DNA of 64,000 nucleotides, from the NCBI RefSeq assembly GCF_046244385.1, contig NZ_CP176366.1, forward strand, positions 744,001 through 808,000, read 5' to 3'. Below the pieces are notes generated by a model, which saw only the letters and a list, made by a program, of their open reading frames with translations, ran no database searches and was not told the origin of the DNA. Shown one piece after another: positions 62,240-64,000 of this stretch (position 1 is its first letter; the number at the start of each line of letters is the position of its first letter). The position numbers were made by a program, and so were the translations under genes. This DNA comes from Methanospirillum stamsii (GTDB lineage Archaea; Halobacteriota; Methanomicrobia; Methanomicrobiales; Methanospirillaceae).

Positions 62240-63012
62240 GGCTTATCTCCATGATATTCCAAAACCCTGTGTGGAATATCACCATGAGTGATAAGATCAA
62301 CAGGACACCCATAAGTCTTTGCCAGCATATCTGCAGTAAGATGATTAGTATCATGCTGATAGAGCCGCCTGTTCAGGCATGCCACATGAGTTACATGCCG
62401 TGATACTACACCAATATCGTGAGTAATCATCAGGATTGTTATGCTTTTTGACAAAACAGAAAGAAGTTCATAGAAGTGCTCCTCAGTCGGGGTATCGACA
62501 TACACCGTTGGTTCATCAAGGATAAGGATGTCAGGATCTCCAACAAGCGCTCTTGCTATCAGCACCCGTTGTCGTTCTCCACCGGAAAGATCAGATATCG
62601 GGCGTTTTTCAAGGGATTTTATGGAAAGTTTTGATAATGCTGTATCTACAGCAGTATAATCCTTATCCTTGTATCTTCTGATTAAACCCGGTTTTTTCCC
62701 GATTCTTCCGGTAAGAACCATCTCCCTGACAGTTATGGGAAACGTAAAATCAAACATCTGATGTTGGGGAACATACCCGATACGGATTCGACCTTCAAGT
62801 GACGCGGGCTTTCCAAAAAGAAATATCTCACCAGAATCAACTGGTGTCAGTCCGAGTATTGCACGAATAAGAGTAGTTTTTCCGGCCCCGTTCGGCCCAA
62901 TAATCGCATAGAAATCCCCCTTTCTTACAACCAGGTTGACATTATCCAGTATCAGCTGATTCTGGAAATATACGTTCACATTCCTGACTTCAATAACCGG
63001 GTTGTTTTCCAT
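62236..63012 (-). CDS. znuC: zinc/manganese-type ABC transporter ATP-binding protein
   Basis: A 258-residue ATPase: Walker A GPNGAGKTTLIRAILGL, Q loop IGYVPQHQMFDF, signature DLSGGERQRVLIARALVG, Walker B ILILDEPTVYVDTP, and switch His in MITHDIGVVS. VREMVLTGRIGKKPG identifies the cluster-9 type. Its codons overlap those of the binding protein by one base and of the permease by four, so expression is coupled. Confidence 0.94.
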   Translation of the reverse strand: MENNPVIEVRNVNVYFQNQLILDNVNLVVRKGDFYAIIGPNGAGKTTLIRAILGLTPVDSGEIFLFGKPASLEGRIRIGYVPQHQMFDFTFPITVREMVLTGRIGKKPGLIRRYKDKDYTAVDTALSKLSIKSLEKRPISDLSGGERQRVLIARALVGDPDILILDEPTVYVDTPTEEHFYELLSVLSKSITILMITHDIGVVSRHVTHVACLNRRLYQHDTNHLTADMLAKTYGCPVDLITHGDIPHRVLEYHGDKP

Positions 63013-63953
63013 TAATGACCTGCGATTTTTTGTGCAATTTCCTGCATATTCTCAAGATAGTTACCGGCAAGGGGACTGATGAGGATAACAGTTCCGTTCA
63101 GTTCTTTTGCGAGAGTTTCTGCCTGCCGGGTAGATGTTTCCGGTTCTGCAAAGATGAACGTGATGCCGAGTGTTTTTGCCTTCGTAATGAGATCAGCTAA
63201 TCCCTGTGCTGATGGTTCATGACCTGCTTCCTCTGCAGCCATCTGGGTAAGGTTATAATCCCGGCAGAAATATCCAAAGGCCGGATGATACACCAGAATA
63301 GTCCGGGATGAAAGATCCTGAAGGGAATCGTGTATCGAATCATCAACCTGGTTTAACCGTGCAAGGTAATTATCCCTGTTTTGTTCATACAAATCTTTTC
63401 TCCCGGGCTCAATCTCAACCATTCCATCACAGGTTTCACGGACTATAGTTGCTGCATTAGTAAGGGACATCCAGACATGAGGATCTGTTCCTTTTTCTTC
63501 ATCACCATGTCCGCTCCCGGACAGAAGGGGTATAGTACGTGAACTGTTTACAACCTTAAGGTCAGGATATAACTTATGAATTCTCTCTATCCACCGGTTT
63601 TCAAACTCAACACCGGATCCAAGGGCAACATACAGATCTGCATGTTCGAGCTCAGCTATTTGAGATGGCGTTGGTTCAAATGTATGCGGACTTGCACCCG
63701 GAGGAACCATTACCAGTACAGATACATTGGATTCCCCTGCTATTGCCCTGATGAACTCTTCCTGTGGAGGAATAGTACAGGCAACAATTAAATCCTCTGA
63801 ATCCCGTGTATCCGGAGTTGAACTGATGCATCCACTTGTTAGTAAGAGAAAGGAAACAAGTAAAATAAAGGACCATTGAGATAACAAATTCTTAGCAAAA
63901 ACATTTTTTCCAAAAAGTTTTTGGTAATTAAGCTTATAGCTAAATTTTTTCAT
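63012..63953 (-). CDS. znuA: zinc/manganese-binding lipoprotein (ZnuA/TroA)
   Basis: A protein of 313 residues from ATG 63953 (the frame is open to 63998, but that adds no family residues). The lipoprotein signal ends LLTSGC, so it is anchored outside the membrane. All cluster-9 metal ligands are present: His in GASPHTFEP, His in GTDPHVWMSL, His in VYHPAFGYFCRD, and an acidic residue in IFAEPETSTR. A short SGSGHGDEEKGTDPH loop could collect metal. This canonical protein contrasts with the opposing operon's binding protein. The promoter lies at or beyond the right edge. Confidence 0.94.
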   Translation of the reverse strand: MKKFSYKLNYQKLFGKNVFAKNLLSQWSFILLVSFLLLTSGCISSTPDTRDSEDLIVACTIPPQEEFIRAIAGESNVSVLVMVPPGASPHTFEPTPSQIAELEHADLYVALGSGVEFENRWIERIHKLYPDLKVVNSSRTIPLLSGSGHGDEEKGTDPHVWMSLTNAATIVRETCDGMVEIEPGRKDLYEQNRDNYLARLNQVDDSIHDSLQDLSSRTILVYHPAFGYFCRDYNLTQMAAEEAGHEPSAQGLADLITKAKTLGITFIFAEPETSTRQAETLAKELNGTVILISPLAGNYLENMQEIAQKIAGH

Positions 63954-64000
63954 ACAGATACTCCACAACAAACTGGATCGTGCTCGATAACTCCACATGA

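Overview
The window looks like chromosomal DNA of a methanogenic archaeon of the order Methanomicrobiales, most likely Methanospirillum or a close relative. This is inferred from gene content, not from a search. The archaeal markers are an aIF1A translation factor, a sulfide-type Thi4 thiazole synthase with His at the active position, archaeal alanine dehydrogenase, Mre11/Rad50-like SbcCD, TATA-box promoters (one probably leaderless), and a secreted DUF3821-type surface protein. The DNA is moderately AT-rich. I see no rRNA, tRNA or CRISPR array.

Layout. 1-3.8 kb: the start of an RND/MMPL exporter (cut by the window edge), a metallo-beta-lactamase-fold protein, an HNH protein and two small unknowns. 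4-11 kb: a multi-PAS histidine kinase, a MarR-MATE pair and a cytoplasmic PAS-PAS chemoreceptor. 11-15.3 kb: a metallopeptidase with an unusual repeated N-terminus, an MFS exporter and an unknown protein. 15.3-23.5 kb: three secreted proteins, with a DASS transporter and a DNA adenine methylase between them; two of the three (a surface protein and a subtilisin) share a C-terminal domain. 23.6-33.3 kb: signalling genes (two kinases, a response regulator, a solute-binding protein, a TPR/ComEC-like protein) interrupted by an IS4-family element.

33.3-37.2 kb: a TauE-family exporter, threonine ammonia-lyase, and a second insertion sequence with clear ends. It has 26-bp imperfect inverted repeats and a 5-bp target duplication, a frameshifted transposase, and lies between a small gene and that gene's apparent promoter. 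37.3-44 kb: aIF1A, TspO, TrmO, thiamine genes (thiE, thi4), a VTC-DUF4956 polyphosphate-polymerase-type pair and a six-repeat TIG surface protein. 44-53 kb: metabolic and signalling genes (GNAT, alanine dehydrogenase, BaiN-like flavoprotein, CheW, Fe-S aldo/keto reductase, single-domain response regulator, TPR protein, chagasin-like lipoprotein). 53-58 kb: the sbcD-sbcC pair.

58-64 kb: two cluster-9 (ZnuABC/TroABCD-like) metal ABC transport operons facing each other. The right-hand one (minus strand) is canonical and has a lipoprotein binding protein with the usual His ligands. The left-hand one (plus strand) starts with an FmdE-family protein and has a divergent binding protein that has lost two of the usual three His ligands. 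It is the best candidate in the window for an undescribed metal or metal-chelate acquisition system.

All gene functions come from motif recognition by eye. Start codons were adjusted where a ribosome binding site or family length argued for it.
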